Origin: an uncultured Pseudomonas sp.
Lineage (GTDB): Bacteria > Pseudomonadota > Gammaproteobacteria > Pseudomonadales > Pseudomonadaceae
Reading direction: 5' to 3'
Length of the DNA: 64,000 bases
NCBI RefSeq assembly: GCF_913774235.1
Contig: NZ_CAJYDW010000005.1
Coordinates: forward strand, 62,001-126,000
This document shows, in pieces, positions 49,676 to 59,972 of this stretch (positions are counted from its first letter, which is position 1; each line of letters starts with the position of its first letter). The translations under genes were made by a program, and so were the position numbers. The notes beneath the pieces are model-generated. The model was given only the letters and a program-made list of their open reading frames with translations, made no database searches and had not been told where the DNA came from.

Positions 49676-50791
49676 CTAGCGCCTGCCGGCGGAAGGTCGG
49701 CTGATCAGCCAGGTCAAGGCAAAATACAGTGGCTCCAGCACGATAAAGCCCAGCAGGATACCGCCCAGCCGCTCCATGCTTACTACGGGATCGATATGGT
49801 CATAGTGGTCAGGCACCATCACCACGAGGAAGGCCAGCGCGAACTGCATACCGAGATAGCCGATACCGAGCGGCCCATTTTCGATATGTCGGCCGATCAG
49901 CACGCCTATGGCCACACCCGCCAGTATCAGCCAGAGACTGCCCTGACCGAGCAATAGCAGAAGGGCGGCCAGGCCGCCGCCGAGAAGACAGCCGAGCATC
50001 CGATGCAATAGCCGCCTGGACACTGCCTTGCTGGCTTCGCTCAGCCTGTCGAGTGGAACGACCATGACGGCCAGGATGGTAATGGCCGCCTGGCTGATGT
50101 CCACGCCGATCTTCCACCCTGCCATTAATGACAACAATGCCAAGGCAAGCCCGCCCTGCAGGGCATGGCGCAGCGCCGAGGTCTGCCACAAGGCGAGGGC
50201 AAGCGGCTCCGATGTCGGGGTGTCCGGTGCCTTGGGCAACCAGCGGTTGCGTATGGCATAGGTGGATAGGGCGCTTACCAGCACACAAGCCGAGGTGCCG
50301 AGCAGGACCTCCAGCAGGCGTGACCAAGCAAATAGCTCGATTTTGTCGGGGGTCTGGAGGCCCGCCAGGATGACCATGGCATAGGTGAGGCCTCCGAGCA
50401 GCCAGGCATAGCCGTGGCGGCCCACCAGGGTCAGGTAGAGGGTGAGGCTCCCCACGATGCCCAGCAGTACCGCCTGTGCGTGCGTTTGCAGGTGCAGATA
50501 GTGCAGGACGAGCAAGGCGCATCCGGCGCCGATGCAGGTACCCAGCACCCGCAGGCAGCCACGAGCGAAGCTATCGCGGACATTGGACCTCATGACGATA
50601 TAGCCGCTGAACGCCGCCCAACCGACATGCTGGACCCCGGCCAGGTGGCCTAGCAGGATCGCCAACAATACAGAGGCCAGGGTTTCCAGTTCATCGATCA
50701 GCCGGCGGCGATCACGGCCGAAACGCCGGAGATCTCCACCGAGATCCAGCAGCAACTGCTTGAGCTGCGACAGTGCGTGAGAAGGTAGCAT
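49676..50791 (-). CDS. FUSC-family inner-membrane protein
   Basis: 371 aa, about ten hydrophobic segments in two bundles (about 35-170 and 210-360) separated by a cytoplasmic loop. Pattern (VLLAILLGHLAGVQHVGWAA; GHIENGPLGIGYLGMQFALA) fits the FUSC/aromatic acid exporter-like family. First chromosomal gene next to the ICE. Possible efflux role; substrate unknown. Confidence 0.75.
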   Translation of the reverse strand: MLPSHALSQLKQLLLDLGGDLRRFGRDRRRLIDELETLASVLLAILLGHLAGVQHVGWAAFSGYIVMRSNVRDSFARGCLRVLGTCIGAGCALLVLHYLHLQTHAQAVLLGIVGSLTLYLTLVGRHGYAWLLGGLTYAMVILAGLQTPDKIELFAWSRLLEVLLGTSACVLVSALSTYAIRNRWLPKAPDTPTSEPLALALWQTSALRHALQGGLALALLSLMAGWKIGVDISQAAITILAVMVVPLDRLSEASKAVSRRLLHRMLGCLLGGGLAALLLLLGQGSLWLILAGVAIGVLIGRHIENGPLGIGYLGMQFALAFLVVMVPDHYDHIDPVVSMERLGGILLGFIVLEPLYFALTWLISRPSAGRR

Positions 50792-51033
50792 GGCTTCAGG
50801 TATGACTACCGTTACGGCTGTTCATGCTACAGCGCCAACTCGACGTCCGATATCAAGCGAAGCCAACTATCTCGTTATCTCGCCTAAGGATTGATTCAGC
50901 GCTTTCGGTTCCAGGCGGATCGAATGGATACCGAGCGGACTTACCTTTTGGTATCCCTGGAATGGGTGGAAATTGCAGGGGGCACGGCAGCCGCCCTGAG
51001 CAGCCGCTGTAGCCCTGAACCTGCATGCGCTAA

Positions 51034-54012
51034 TCAAGGAGGAGACCCCGCAGGCTGTTCCCGTGGCGATTGCAGGTGCCGCCAGATGATGATTGCAGCG
51101 GTGTGGGTGAAGGCGGCGGCCAGTTCGAGATCGACGGCATCGGGCAGTTGGGGATGTTCGAAGTACATCGCCAGGGAGCCGAGGCTCTCGCCTTCCGCGG
51201 TTTTCACCGGAAAGGACCAGCAGCCGCGGAAGTCGTATTGGCGCGCTAGCCAGGCCCAGGATTCCCATAGCGGTTCTTCCAGCACATCGCGGGTGATGAC
51301 GGGCTCGCCCAGCGCGATGGCCAGTCCACAGGCCAGGGACTCAGGGGCGATCAACAGGCCTTCGACCTCGCGGGCATAGCCTTCGGCCATCCCCACCACA
51401 TGGCTCAAGCCGGTGCTTTTGGCGAGGAAGAAGGCGCAGCGGCGCTGATCGCCGGCCTGGGCGATCAGCGCGCGGACGAGGATGCCCAGGGACAGGCAGA
51501 GATCCTCTCCCTTCATGGCGGCTTGGAAGGCCTCCTTTTGCGCCAAGAGCCACTGTTGGTTGCGTTTCAACTGGCGCTCGCGCTCGCGCAACGCCAGCTC
51601 CGCCTGGGTGCGCAGGGTGATGTCGGCGAAGGTGAGGACGACGCCGGTGACGCGCTGGGCATCGCCGGGATCAGGGCTGACCCGCCGAAGAAACCAGCGG
51701 GCGTCCTGGGACTGCACCACGGCGGTACGGGACTCGCCCCCCTGGAGTACCTGTCTGATGTCCTCGAACAGCGCTGGATCCCGGAATTTCGGTACCAGAT
51801 CCTGCACATGACGCCCAGTATCGGCCTGCCGCAAGGGCAGCAGGTCGCTCATGGCCGGGGTGAACCAGCGGATTCTCAGGGTCTCGTCCAGGCACAGGAT
51901 CATCACCGCGCCCGACGACAACACCCGCCTTTGCATCTGCAACTGCTCGATGTGTTCCTGCAGCGAGTCGTTCGCTCGGTTGAGGTCCTCGTTGCTCAGT
52001 TGCAAATGGTCGTTACTGTCCTTGAGTTCGTCGTTCAGAGCCTTCAGTTCTTCGTTGAGTGCCTGCAGCTCTTCTCGGGACGCTTCGAGCTCCTCCTGGG
52101 AGAGACGCACCGCTTCGCACCAGTCCGCTTCCTCCACGATGACGGCATCCGAGGTGGCTGCCGCTGCCGGCGGTGCCGTTCGGCTTTCCTGGCGGATGAA
52201 GGACACCAGGACCTGGTCATGCTGACCAGGTCCGTCCAGCGGAGTGATGCGCAGCGTCACGCCCAGGCTGGCGTCGAAGCGATCCGGCAATCCGGCCACC
52301 AGGGAGGGCTGGCCACCGTGCAGGGCGGAGGTGAGGTGGTGGCGCAGGTGGGCGACCCAGGGCCGCGGGACCAGATCGAGCAGCCGGTAGCTGGGCTCGC
52401 CAGCGGCGAGACCGAGAAAGGCCGAGGTATCGCCGTACACCCGCAGCACCTGCCCTTCGACGTCGATCAGCACCGACGGTAGCTCGAAGTGTTCGAGTGC
52501 CTGGCGCTGGGCTGCGGCGGCGCGGGTCGTCCTGGTGGACCTGACACGGGGCAGAGCGGGCGGCTGGGTCGACAGCGGTCCTACCTTGCGATGCAGGTTC
52601 CAACGCGGGGCGACCGGTTCGAAGCCGCGGCGATGCAATGGATAGGCTTCGCTCTTGCCGAGCAGCAGATAGCCACCGGGCCGCAGGGCGCCGTGCAGCA
52701 CCTGGAGGACGACATCGATGGTCTCGGGTTCGAGGTAGATCAGCAGATTGCGACAGCTGATCAGATCCATCGAGGCCAGGGGCGGATCGAGCAGCAGATC
52801 CTGAATCGCGAACACCAGGTGCTCGCGCAGGACGCGCCTGACCCGGAAGGCGCCATCGACCGGGTAGAAATAACGCGCGCGACGTGCGGGAGAAAGCGCC
52901 GCCACCTCATTGGCGCGATAGAGGCCACGGCTGGCCTGGGCCAGTAGCTCCGGGGCCGGTTCGGTGGCGAACACCTGGGCCTCCCGGGTGCAGTCGTGCG
53001 CCGTGCGGAGTTCGTCCAGCAGCATGGCCATGGAATAGGCTTCCTGACCGCTGGAGCAGGCCGGAATCCAGATACGCAGCGGCTCGGCGTCCGGTCTGTC
53101 CAGCAGGGGCAGCAGGACCTCCTCGCCCAGAGCTTCCCAGGCCTCGGGGTCGCGAAAGAATTCGGTGACATGGACGGGAATGCCCTTGACCAGGGCGACC
53201 AGTTCCGCCGGATCGTCATCCAGCAGGGCGGCGTAGTCGGTGAAGGCCCAGACCCGGCGGACGTCCATGCGTTGCTGAATCCGCCATAGCAGGGGAGAGG
53301 TCTTGTAGCCGCTGAAGTCGAATGCCGCCTGCCTGCGGATCAGGCCGAGGATGTGGTCGAGGGTAGCTGCCAGAGGTGTCTGCTGCGTGGCAGGCGTTGG
53401 CCAGACGTGGTCCGGCGCGGCGCAGTCGATGAGGTAGTGCGCGATGTCGCCTATGGCGAGGGTCAGGTGATGCAGGTCGCGTTGGACGATGGCGGTGGGC
53501 ATGCTGGCGTGGGCGGCCGTCAGCGGATCCTGGACGATCACCGTGCCTCCGCATTGGCGGATGTGGATGGCGCCGGCGGTGCCGTCCATGCCGCTGCCGG
53601 AGAGGATCACCGCGATGGTGCGGGCGCCTTCGACGGGGGACAGGCTTTCCAAGAAGGCGTCGATGGCATCCGTCCCCGGGCGCCGATGCCCACCTTCGGC
53701 AGGGCGGGTACGGAAGCGTTGGTCTTCCAGGGTGAGGATGTCGTCGGGCGAGGGCAGATGCACCGTGGCAGGCTGGGGGTGGGTGGCGTCCGCGGCCAGG
53801 CGGACCGGCATCGCCGTCCAGTTTCGCAGCAGGCCGGCGAGGCCGCTGGGGTTGCCCGGCGGCAGGTGTTGGAGCACCACGAAGGCGAAGGGCAGTTTGG
53901 CGCCCAGGGCTTCGAACAATTGCTGGAGGAGGGTGACGCCGCCGGCCGAGGCGCCTATGACGATGAGCGGAGGTAGCGCGACATCTGCGCCAGTTGCGGG
54001 GGATGGTGTCAT
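51034..54012 (-). CDS. CheB-CheR-PAS-GAF fusion protein
   Basis: 992 aa soluble. Residues 1-190: CheB methylesterase with IGASAGG active site and LSGSGMDG; about 210-480: CheR methyltransferase (IPACSSGQEAYSMAMLL, DLISCRNLLIYLEP); about 500-620: PAS; about 640-720: coiled coil (LEASREELQALNEELKALND); second PAS about 720-840; C-terminal GAF-like domain 855-980. Combines both receptor-modification activities without a receiver domain. Probable partner of a chemosensory-like pathway; no CheA nearby. Encoded alone, convergent with no neighbour. Confidence 0.88.
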   Translation of the reverse strand: MTPSPATGADVALPPLIVIGASAGGVTLLQQLFEALGAKLPFAFVVLQHLPPGNPSGLAGLLRNWTAMPVRLAADATHPQPATVHLPSPDDILTLEDQRFRTRPAEGGHRRPGTDAIDAFLESLSPVEGARTIAVILSGSGMDGTAGAIHIRQCGGTVIVQDPLTAAHASMPTAIVQRDLHHLTLAIGDIAHYLIDCAAPDHVWPTPATQQTPLAATLDHILGLIRRQAAFDFSGYKTSPLLWRIQQRMDVRRVWAFTDYAALLDDDPAELVALVKGIPVHVTEFFRDPEAWEALGEEVLLPLLDRPDAEPLRIWIPACSSGQEAYSMAMLLDELRTAHDCTREAQVFATEPAPELLAQASRGLYRANEVAALSPARRARYFYPVDGAFRVRRVLREHLVFAIQDLLLDPPLASMDLISCRNLLIYLEPETIDVVLQVLHGALRPGGYLLLGKSEAYPLHRRGFEPVAPRWNLHRKVGPLSTQPPALPRVRSTRTTRAAAAQRQALEHFELPSVLIDVEGQVLRVYGDTSAFLGLAAGEPSYRLLDLVPRPWVAHLRHHLTSALHGGQPSLVAGLPDRFDASLGVTLRITPLDGPGQHDQVLVSFIRQESRTAPPAAAATSDAVIVEEADWCEAVRLSQEELEASREELQALNEELKALNDELKDSNDHLQLSNEDLNRANDSLQEHIEQLQMQRRVLSSGAVMILCLDETLRIRWFTPAMSDLLPLRQADTGRHVQDLVPKFRDPALFEDIRQVLQGGESRTAVVQSQDARWFLRRVSPDPGDAQRVTGVVLTFADITLRTQAELALRERERQLKRNQQWLLAQKEAFQAAMKGEDLCLSLGILVRALIAQAGDQRRCAFFLAKSTGLSHVVGMAEGYAREVEGLLIAPESLACGLAIALGEPVITRDVLEEPLWESWAWLARQYDFRGCWSFPVKTAEGESLGSLAMYFEHPQLPDAVDLELAAAFTHTAAIIIWRHLQSPREQPAGSPP

Positions 54013-54408
54013 GTTCAGGGTCCGTGGCAGCGCCGGCTGGCTGGTCGGTGGTGGACTGCAACCCGCGGCGCCAAGGACAGGGCCGACGTCTTGAGCCGGC
54101 GACGAACAACCTTGGGCGGAGGTGGTAGCCGCTGAGGCGGAGCCAGCGTGAGAGAAGCGCCAGGGCCTCAGGGCGATAATTCACGCTGAATGAAGGGTGC
54201 TCAGTGTTGAGCTTATACCCAAAACCGGAATCGGCCAGCGACGCCCGGAAGACCTTGCATTGCCGAGCCAGCCATGAGGGCTGACCGCTACCTATGCCTT
54301 ACTCGTTGGTGGCAAAAAGCCACTACACAGGTCGCCTTGGCATTGGTAATGTTCATCATCATTAGCCAGACTAAGATCCACTCAACGTCTCCTCAGTCAT
54401 TGCCCCTT
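54013..54408. other. Intergenic upstream of the CheB-CheR fusion
   Basis: About 400 bp between divergent genes. No conserved motif could be fixed; the stretch 54345-54368 (TAATGTTCATCATCATTA) is AT-rich and vaguely Fur-box-like but too divergent to call. Confidence 0.4.
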
Positions 54409-54807
54409 ATGACCGCCTCACGTAGACCTCCCCGCGCCGCCGGCCGCAGCGCCAAGCCCGATTCGCTCCGCGCGGCCCACCAGCAGATCACCCGTAACAA
54501 CGGCACCCTGGCCGATATCGCCGACCTGATCGAACTGGAGGGGAAGGCCCATCCCGCGCGGCTGCCACCCGGCCAACCCTCGCGCGAGCAATCCAGGAGC
54601 GGCAAGGCGGCCAGCACCGCCGCGCCCCAGGGCCAGGCCAAAGCCAGCGGCGGCCAGTCGCTGGAGTATCACCCCTTCGGTATTCCGGTGCTGGCCATAT
54701 TGCTCTGCGCCCTGATCGTCGGCGCGGCGGTCGGGGTGCCGCTGGGCGTCCTGACCTATGGCACCGCGATCTACAGCGCCGTGATGGACAGCCTGGCGGT
54801 GTTCTAG
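54409..54807 (+). CDS. Hypothetical small membrane protein
   Basis: 132 aa from ATG 54409. N-terminal 95 residues basic and low-complexity (MTASRRPPRAAGRSAKPDSL, Ala/Gln/Ser-rich), then one or two C-terminal membrane helices (GIPVLAILLCALIVGAAVGV PLGVLTYGTAIYSAV). A longer start at 54274 adds a hydrophobic segment and cannot be excluded; neither has a clear Shine-Dalgarno. Function unknown. Confidence 0.5.
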   Translation: MTASRRPPRAAGRSAKPDSLRAAHQQITRNNGTLADIADLIELEGKAHPARLPPGQPSREQSRSGKAASTAAPQGQAKASGGQSLEYHPFGIPVLAILLCALIVGAAVGVPLGVLTYGTAIYSAVMDSLAVF

Positions 54808-54838
54808 GCCAGGCACCGCGGGAGCATTCCGACCTGCC

Positions 54839-56752
54839 TCAGACCTTGAAGCGGCGGGTCATCTCCTGGAGGCTGACGCTGATGCGGGCCAGCTCCATGC
54901 TGGAGGAGGCCGTTTCTTCGCTGGCCGCGGCGGTCTGGTCGGAGATGTCGCGGACGTTGGTCACGCTGCGGCTGATCTCTTCCCCGGCGGCGCTCTGCTG
55001 TTCGGCCGCGCAGGCGATCTGCTCGTTCATGGACTCGATGTCCTTCACCGAGCGGGTGATGCGCTTGAGCATCTCGCTGGCTTCGCGCGAGAGGCCGACG
55101 CTGCTTTCGGTCAACTGTACGTTCTGGTCGAGTACCGCCGCCATGCGATCGGTGCTCTGGTTGAGGCCGGTGATGAGCTGGGCGATCTCGTCGGTGGAGG
55201 AACGGGTGCGCTGAGCGAGTCCGCGGACCTCATCGGCGACCACGGCGAAGCCGCGACCCGCTTCGCCGGCGCGCGCGGCTTCGATGGCAGCATTCAGCGC
55301 CAGCAGATTGGTCTGCTCGGACACGGCCTTGATCACATCCAGGACGCCGCCGATGCTTTCCGCGTGGCTCCGCAGGGTCGCCATGGCGGTCTTGGTCGAT
55401 TCCATCTCGGTGGCGAGGAGTTCGATCTGGGTCACCGCCTTGGTGACGGCCTGGTCGCCCTGCAGGGCTTGCTGGCTGGCCTCCAGCGCGGACTTGGCTG
55501 CCGTCCCGGCATTGCGCGAGACCTCGTGGGTAGTGGCGGTCATTTCCTGCATGGCCGTGGCGATCTGGTCGGTCTCGACCTTCTGCGACTGCACGCCGGC
55601 GCTGGTCTGTTCAGTCACCGCCGAGAGCTGTTCGGCCGCACTGGCCACCTGGACGACGCCATCCTTCATGTCGCCGATCAGCCGCCGCAGGTTGAGGGTC
55701 ATGCGCTGCATGCTGGCCTGGAGCGCGCCCAGCTCGTCCTTGCGGGTCACCTCCTGCTGATGGGTGAAGTCACCGTTGGCCACGGTTTCGGCGAGCGCCA
55801 CGGTGTCCTTCAGCGGGCCCACGATGGAGCGGGTGATCAGCCAGGCGCCGAGCAGGCCCAGGGCGACGGCGATGGCCAGCCATACCAGCAGCAGTTGTCG
55901 GGCGCCGGTGACGTCCTCGCCCTGGAATTCCTTCTGGATCGCGGTCAACTTGTCCGAGTTGGCGAGGATCGAGGTGATGGATGCCGAGATGCCGGCCTGG
56001 CCTTCGTCTACCTTCGCCTGCTGGACGGCCAGCTGTTGCAAGCGCTGCTGGTACCCATCGATCTCACCTTCGAGTTTCTTCTGGAGATCGCTCGGTAGGC
56101 CGGTGCTAGCCAGCGCCTTGACCTGGGTCCGCACGCTATCGATGGCGCTGCGTGCAGCCTCTTCGGATTCCTTGCTCGGTGTCGCCGCATAACTGCGCAG
56201 GCTGATGCGCATCTTCTGCAGGCCGATGAAGAGCGCCGCCAGTTGTTGGCGATCTTCGAAGCGGCCGCCCTCGGCGTTGGCGGCCTCGGCCAGGCTCAGC
56301 AGATGAGTGTTGGCCGTTTCGGCCGAGGCAGTAGCCTGCTTCTGGAGGGCTTCACGCTCACGCGTCGCGGTCACGACCTCGGTGTAGAAGTCGCGATAGC
56401 GCTTGAGGGTGGCGCCCGTCTCGCTCATCAGCGCCTCGTTGATCTTGGAGGTGAAGTTGGGCGTGATGCTCTGCAACTGGGCTTCGGTCTTGTCCAGCGC
56501 CGCGAGCCATTTCGCGGCCTGGGCGTCATCGCCCTTGATGATGTACATCAGCCGCTCGATCCGCATGTTCCTGGCCAGCGTACTGAAGCTGGCGATGTCG
56601 GTGATCCGCTCGCTGCGGTCGCGCAGCGTGTCGGTCGCCCGCCAGCCCGTATAAGCCACCAGCAGGATCATGCCGATGAGCAGTGAAAAGCCGAGCGCAA
56701 GCTTGGCGCGCACGCTGAGGTTGGTGAACAGATTCGAGCCGGTCGTGGACAT
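54839..56752 (-). CDS. Methyl-accepting chemotaxis protein with HBM-type sensor
   Basis: 637 aa. TM1 about 17-38; an all-helical periplasmic domain of about 250 residues that fits the helical bimodular (HBM) class, which in P. putida McpS binds organic acids; TM2 about 290-312 ([20 protein letters not shown]); HAMP; MA domain with [17 protein letters not shown]. No C-terminal pentapeptide for CheR/CheB tethering. ATG 56752 is preferred (AGGTAG upstream) over ATG 56776. A Fur-like box lies about 65 bp upstream. Confidence 0.85.
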   Translation of the reverse strand: MSTTGSNLFTNLSVRAKLALGFSLLIGMILLVAYTGWRATDTLRDRSERITDIASFSTLARNMRIERLMYIIKGDDAQAAKWLAALDKTEAQLQSITPNFTSKINEALMSETGATLKRYRDFYTEVVTATREREALQKQATASAETANTHLLSLAEAANAEGGRFEDRQQLAALFIGLQKMRISLRSYAATPSKESEEAARSAIDSVRTQVKALASTGLPSDLQKKLEGEIDGYQQRLQQLAVQQAKVDEGQAGISASITSILANSDKLTAIQKEFQGEDVTGARQLLLVWLAIAVALGLLGAWLITRSIVGPLKDTVALAETVANGDFTHQQEVTRKDELGALQASMQRMTLNLRRLIGDMKDGVVQVASAAEQLSAVTEQTSAGVQSQKVETDQIATAMQEMTATTHEVSRNAGTAAKSALEASQQALQGDQAVTKAVTQIELLATEMESTKTAMATLRSHAESIGGVLDVIKAVSEQTNLLALNAAIEAARAGEAGRGFAVVADEVRGLAQRTRSSTDEIAQLITGLNQSTDRMAAVLDQNVQLTESSVGLSREASEMLKRITRSVKDIESMNEQIACAAEQQSAAGEEISRSVTNVRDISDQTAAASEETASSSMELARISVSLQEMTRRFKV

Positions 56753-57383
56753 TGGGGCTACCTGGAGAAAGACCATCGAGGAGAGGGCGTCGCGCGCAGC
56801 GAAATTCGCCGGGTTTGGTTATTGCAATCATTATCATTTGCCGTGTGGACCTGGCTCTTGACGACTCCACCGGACGACCGCTCGAACGCCGGATCGGGGA
56901 TCCTAGGCGCGTATCAGTGAGGTATCCGGTAGGAAAGGAGCGAGATCGGGGGGCAATACAGTGCACCGCTTCGGTTGTAGAGACTACCGAAACCGCAAAA
57001 AGTGATGCGGGTCACATAAAGTGGCGGATGGCCGGTGTTGGTATGAGGATGAGCGGCGTTGTCCCCGGCGCGGCTGCCGGAGAAGTCTCGGGATAGACGC
57101 AGATCGCCCGCGGCCAGAACGGGCGCCGGGCAGGAGAAGGGGAGAGTCGGAGCTGCGCTGGCAGGCGGTCACCTTGGCCCTGGAGGAGTCGCGCTCCCGT
57201 GAGGTGCGTTATGGCCGACCAGCGCCGGGCGGAGCGGCTGGCCTCGGCGGGGGGCGGCGACCGGCGAAGCCGGCCTCACCCTTGATTTAGACATCTCGCG
57301 TGGCAAATCACGGGACGCTCAGCCGAAACCAACCCGGGGTGGCGCGGGTCTGTGAAGTGTCCATTTTTTCAAGGGAATACCCG
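56753..57383. other. Intergenic, chemoreceptor to lipoprotein
   Basis: About 630 bp. Apart from the possible Fur box (56817-56835) I see no gene: the open frames here have a GC-driven composition and no ribosome site. It must carry promoters for the leftward receptor and for the rightward lipoprotein. Confidence 0.45.
56817..56835. promoter_or_regulatory. Possible Fur box upstream of the chemoreceptor
   Basis: Read on the minus strand: GATAATGATTGCAATAACC, 13/19 to the consensus GATAATGATAATCATTATC (hand count), with the first nine bases perfect. About 65 bp upstream of the chemoreceptor start. Would link that receptor to iron, as for the siderophore locus nearby; weak on its own. Confidence 0.35.
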
Positions 57384-57665
57384 ATGTCGAAGCTTCTCCT
57401 GCCAGCGTTCCTGCTGGCTGCCGCCACGACCCTCGCCGCCTGCGACAAGACCTCCGAAGACCACGCGCGGGATGCTCAGGCGCATACCGAGAACGCCCAG
57501 GGCCACGCTGCCGAAGGCCAGGTCCAGCGCGCGACCCAGGAGCAGGCCAAGGCTCAGGAGGATCGCTCCCAGGCCAATGCTGCCGCCGCCAACGAGGGGC
57601 GCCAGGCGCCACCGGATTCGGCGGTGCCCGGCTACATCAAGGCGCCCGACAAGAATACCCCCTGA
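57384..57665 (+). CDS. Small helical lipoprotein
   Basis: 93 aa. Lipoprotein signal with lipobox LAAC (FLLAAATTLAACDK), then a highly charged Ala/Gln/Glu helix (ARDAQAHTENAQGHAAEGQV QRATQEQAKAQEDR) and a Pro-rich tail. ATG 57384 has AAGGGAA upstream; the longer frame from 57300 would put sequence before the signal. Resembles small outer-membrane lipoproteins of the Lpp/osmotically induced type; function unknown. Confidence 0.65.
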   Translation: MSKLLLPAFLLAAATTLAACDKTSEDHARDAQAHTENAQGHAAEGQVQRATQEQAKAQEDRSQANAAAANEGRQAPPDSAVPGYIKAPDKNTP

Positions 57666-57765
57666 GGTAGATCCGAGCGCCCTGGCGTCACGGCAGGGCA
57701 AGGTGGGCAGCGCCGACAGGCCGGCGTGCGCCTGATGACGTGACCCTACACCAGGAGGCCAGGCC

Positions 57766-59289
57766 ATGAGCGAGCGGATCACCGAACAGGCACCAGCGGT
57801 CGCGGCACCCAGGGGCAACAAGGGGCTAGCCCAGGGCCGTCTCGGCTTCCTAGCCTGCGTGGTGCTGGGGATTTCCACCATCGCGCCGGTCTACACCCTG
57901 ACCGGCGCCCTGGGGCCGACGGTCCGCGAGGTCGGCACCCAGCTGCCTGCGGTCTTCCTGGTGGGATTCCTGCCCATGCTGCTGGTTGCCCTGGGCTATC
58001 GCGAACTCAACGCCGCCGATCCGGACAGTGGTACCTCCTTCACCTGGTCGGCACGGGCCTTCGGTCCTACCGTCGGCTGGATCGGTGGCTGGGGCATGGT
58101 GGCGGCGACCACCATCGTGCTGTCGAACCTGGCCGGGGTCGCGGTGGATTTCTTCTACCTCTTTCTCGCCCAGGCCCTCGGGCGGCCGGAATTGGCCGAG
58201 CTCAGCGGCGTGCTGTGGCTCAATGTCCTGACCTGTTGCCTGTTCATCGCCCTGGCGGTATGGATTTGCTGCCGTGGGCTGGCGACCACCCTAGGGGTGC
58301 AATATGCGCTGGTCGCCCTCCAGGTACTGGTGCTGCTCGGCTTCTGCGTGGCGGCCTTCACCCTGGAGCGCGAGGCGCGGGTGCCGAGCTTCGAATGGCA
58401 CTGGTTCAATCCGCTGGCCATCGAATCCTTCTCCGCCTTCGCCGCGGGGCTGGCGTTGTCGATCTTCGTCTACTGGGGGTGGGACGTGTGCCTCACGGTG
58501 ACCGAGGAGGCGGTCAGCAGCCATGCGGTGCCGGGGCGGGCGGCTACCTGCACGGTGCTGCTGATCCTGCTGCTCTATCTGCTGACCGCCATCGCCACCC
58601 TGACCTTCGCCGGGGTGGAGGAGTCCGGCCTGGGACTGGGCAATCCGGCGATCCAGGAGAACGTCTTCGCCCACCTGGCCGGGCCGGTGTTGGGGCCTCT
58701 GGCGATCCTGATGTCGGTCGCGGTGCTGGCCAGTACCGCCGCCTCGTTGCAGTCGACCTTCATCACCCCTGCGCGCACCCTGTTCGCCATGGGCCACTAT
58801 CGCGCGCTGCCCAAGCGCTTCGCCCGCGTCAGTAGCGCCCAGATCCCGCGTTTCGCCACCCTGTGCGCGGGCCTTGCGGCTGGCGTCTTCTACGTCAGCA
58901 TGCGGTTGCTCAGTGACAACGTCCTGGCGGACACCATCACCGCGCTGGGCATGATGATCTGTTTCTACTACGCCCTGACGGCCTTCGCCTGCGTCTGGTT
59001 CTTCCGCCACAGCCTGGTGGACAGCCTGCGCCACTTCTTGCTGCGCGGACTCTGCCCGCTGCTCGGTGGCTTGGCGCTGGCCGTCATCTTCCTGCAGACG
59101 GCGGTCGATAGTCTTTCCCCCGACTTCGGCAGCGGCTCCCATATCGGTGGGATCGGCCTGGTGTTCGTCATCGCCCTGGTGATCTTCCTGCTGGGGCTGG
59201 CGCTCATGCTGCTGTTTCGCTGGCGCGCGCCAGCGTTCTTCGCCGGGGCGACCCTGGGCGAAGGCCCCCAGGCCGGGCCGCGAGGCTAA
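57766..59289 (+). CDS. APC-family amino acid permease
   Basis: 507 aa, about 12 membrane segments. N-terminal LGFLACVVLGISTIAPVYTL and the TEEAVSSHAVPGRAATCTVL loop match the APC amino acid transporters. Differs clearly from the cargo permease at 8215 (no GDVAEETPNP motif). AGGAGG ribosome site 9 nt upstream. Substrate not assignable; neighbours give no catabolic context. Confidence 0.82.
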   Translation: MSERITEQAPAVAAPRGNKGLAQGRLGFLACVVLGISTIAPVYTLTGALGPTVREVGTQLPAVFLVGFLPMLLVALGYRELNAADPDSGTSFTWSARAFGPTVGWIGGWGMVAATTIVLSNLAGVAVDFFYLFLAQALGRPELAELSGVLWLNVLTCCLFIALAVWICCRGLATTLGVQYALVALQVLVLLGFCVAAFTLEREARVPSFEWHWFNPLAIESFSAFAAGLALSIFVYWGWDVCLTVTEEAVSSHAVPGRAATCTVLLILLLYLLTAIATLTFAGVEESGLGLGNPAIQENVFAHLAGPVLGPLAILMSVAVLASTAASLQSTFITPARTLFAMGHYRALPKRFARVSSAQIPRFATLCAGLAAGVFYVSMRLLSDNVLADTITALGMMICFYYALTAFACVWFFRHSLVDSLRHFLLRGLCPLLGGLALAVIFLQTAVDSLSPDFGSGSHIGGIGLVFVIALVIFLLGLALMLLFRWRAPAFFAGATLGEGPQAGPRG

Positions 59290-59434
59290 CGGCGGAGCAG
59301 AGCGGTTCCGCGCCAGGGGCACAGCTGTTCGTCCGCCGAGCAACGGCTGTTTACATTGGGGCCAGGGTGATTAAAGTAGGGCGTCCGGCGCTCCTCAAGA
59401 GGAGCTGCCCCCGCGCCCACGCCCAGGAGTCGCC

Positions 59435-59698
59435 ATGAGCCCTTCGCGATCCATCCGTTGGTATCGTACCCGCCCCGCCATCGAAGTCGTGGCGCTGGTG
59501 CTGGCCGCCATCGCGTTGCTGGTCGCCTGTGACCAGGGCCTGCGCAATTCGCCTGCCGAACACCTGGCCGACTACCATGCCTGCAAGGGCGACGGCGGCC
59601 TGGCGCGGATGAATGCCATCGGCGAAATCGTCTGTCGGCTGCCCAGCCCGACTCTCGGTCAGGTAGCGGGTAAGACGCCCGCCGTCTCCGGCCTCTGA
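59435..59698 (+). CDS. Small membrane or lipoprotein of unknown function
   Basis: 87 aa. Basic N-terminus (MSPSRSIRWYRTRPA) then a hydrophobic segment IEVVALVLAAIALLVACDQG that could be a membrane anchor or lipoprotein signal (LVAC), and a short soluble part with two more cysteines (HACKGDG, IVCRLP). CAGGAG lies upstream. No family recognised. Confidence 0.5.
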   Translation: MSPSRSIRWYRTRPAIEVVALVLAAIALLVACDQGLRNSPAEHLADYHACKGDGGLARMNAIGEIVCRLPSPTLGQVAGKTPAVSGL

Positions 59699-59868
59699 GC
59701 TCTGCCGTTTCGTCCCGGATTACCCTCGCTGATCCCGCCTGCCTAGCGCCCTGCGCGCGTTCCTGCTGCCCGTCGCGCTCTTCCTGCCCTGCACCCTGAC
59801 TCCGCTCGACGGACGTCATGGCTTGCGCCTGTTCGCCACGTCAGGCCGCTTCACTACACGTAACATTT

Positions 59869-59887
59869 GATAATGAGAGTTTTTATC
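59869..59887. promoter_or_regulatory. Fur box upstream of the siderophore receptor
   Basis: GATAATGAGAGTTTTTATC, 15/19 to the consensus GATAATGATAATCATTATC by hand count, with both outer ATAAT/ATTATC-type half-sites kept, about 85 bp upstream of the receptor ATG. Indicates iron repression of the receptor and probably of the downstream genes. Confidence 0.75.
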
Positions 59888-59972
59888 ATTTAAAGTGCTG
59901 GCCCTCGCGAGTCTCGCGGAGTGCAGCCTACGTGTACGGCGTCGCTGCAGCGCCACGGTCACAAGGATCACC

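Noticed and set aside
54345-54368. Fur box
   Set aside because: Only loosely AT-rich with ATCATTA; too many mismatches to the consensus compared with the site at 59869.
57021-57290. 89-codon rightward frame upstream of the lipoprotein gene
   Set aside because: Arg/Gly/Pro-rich translation typical of non-coding high-GC DNA, no ribosome site.
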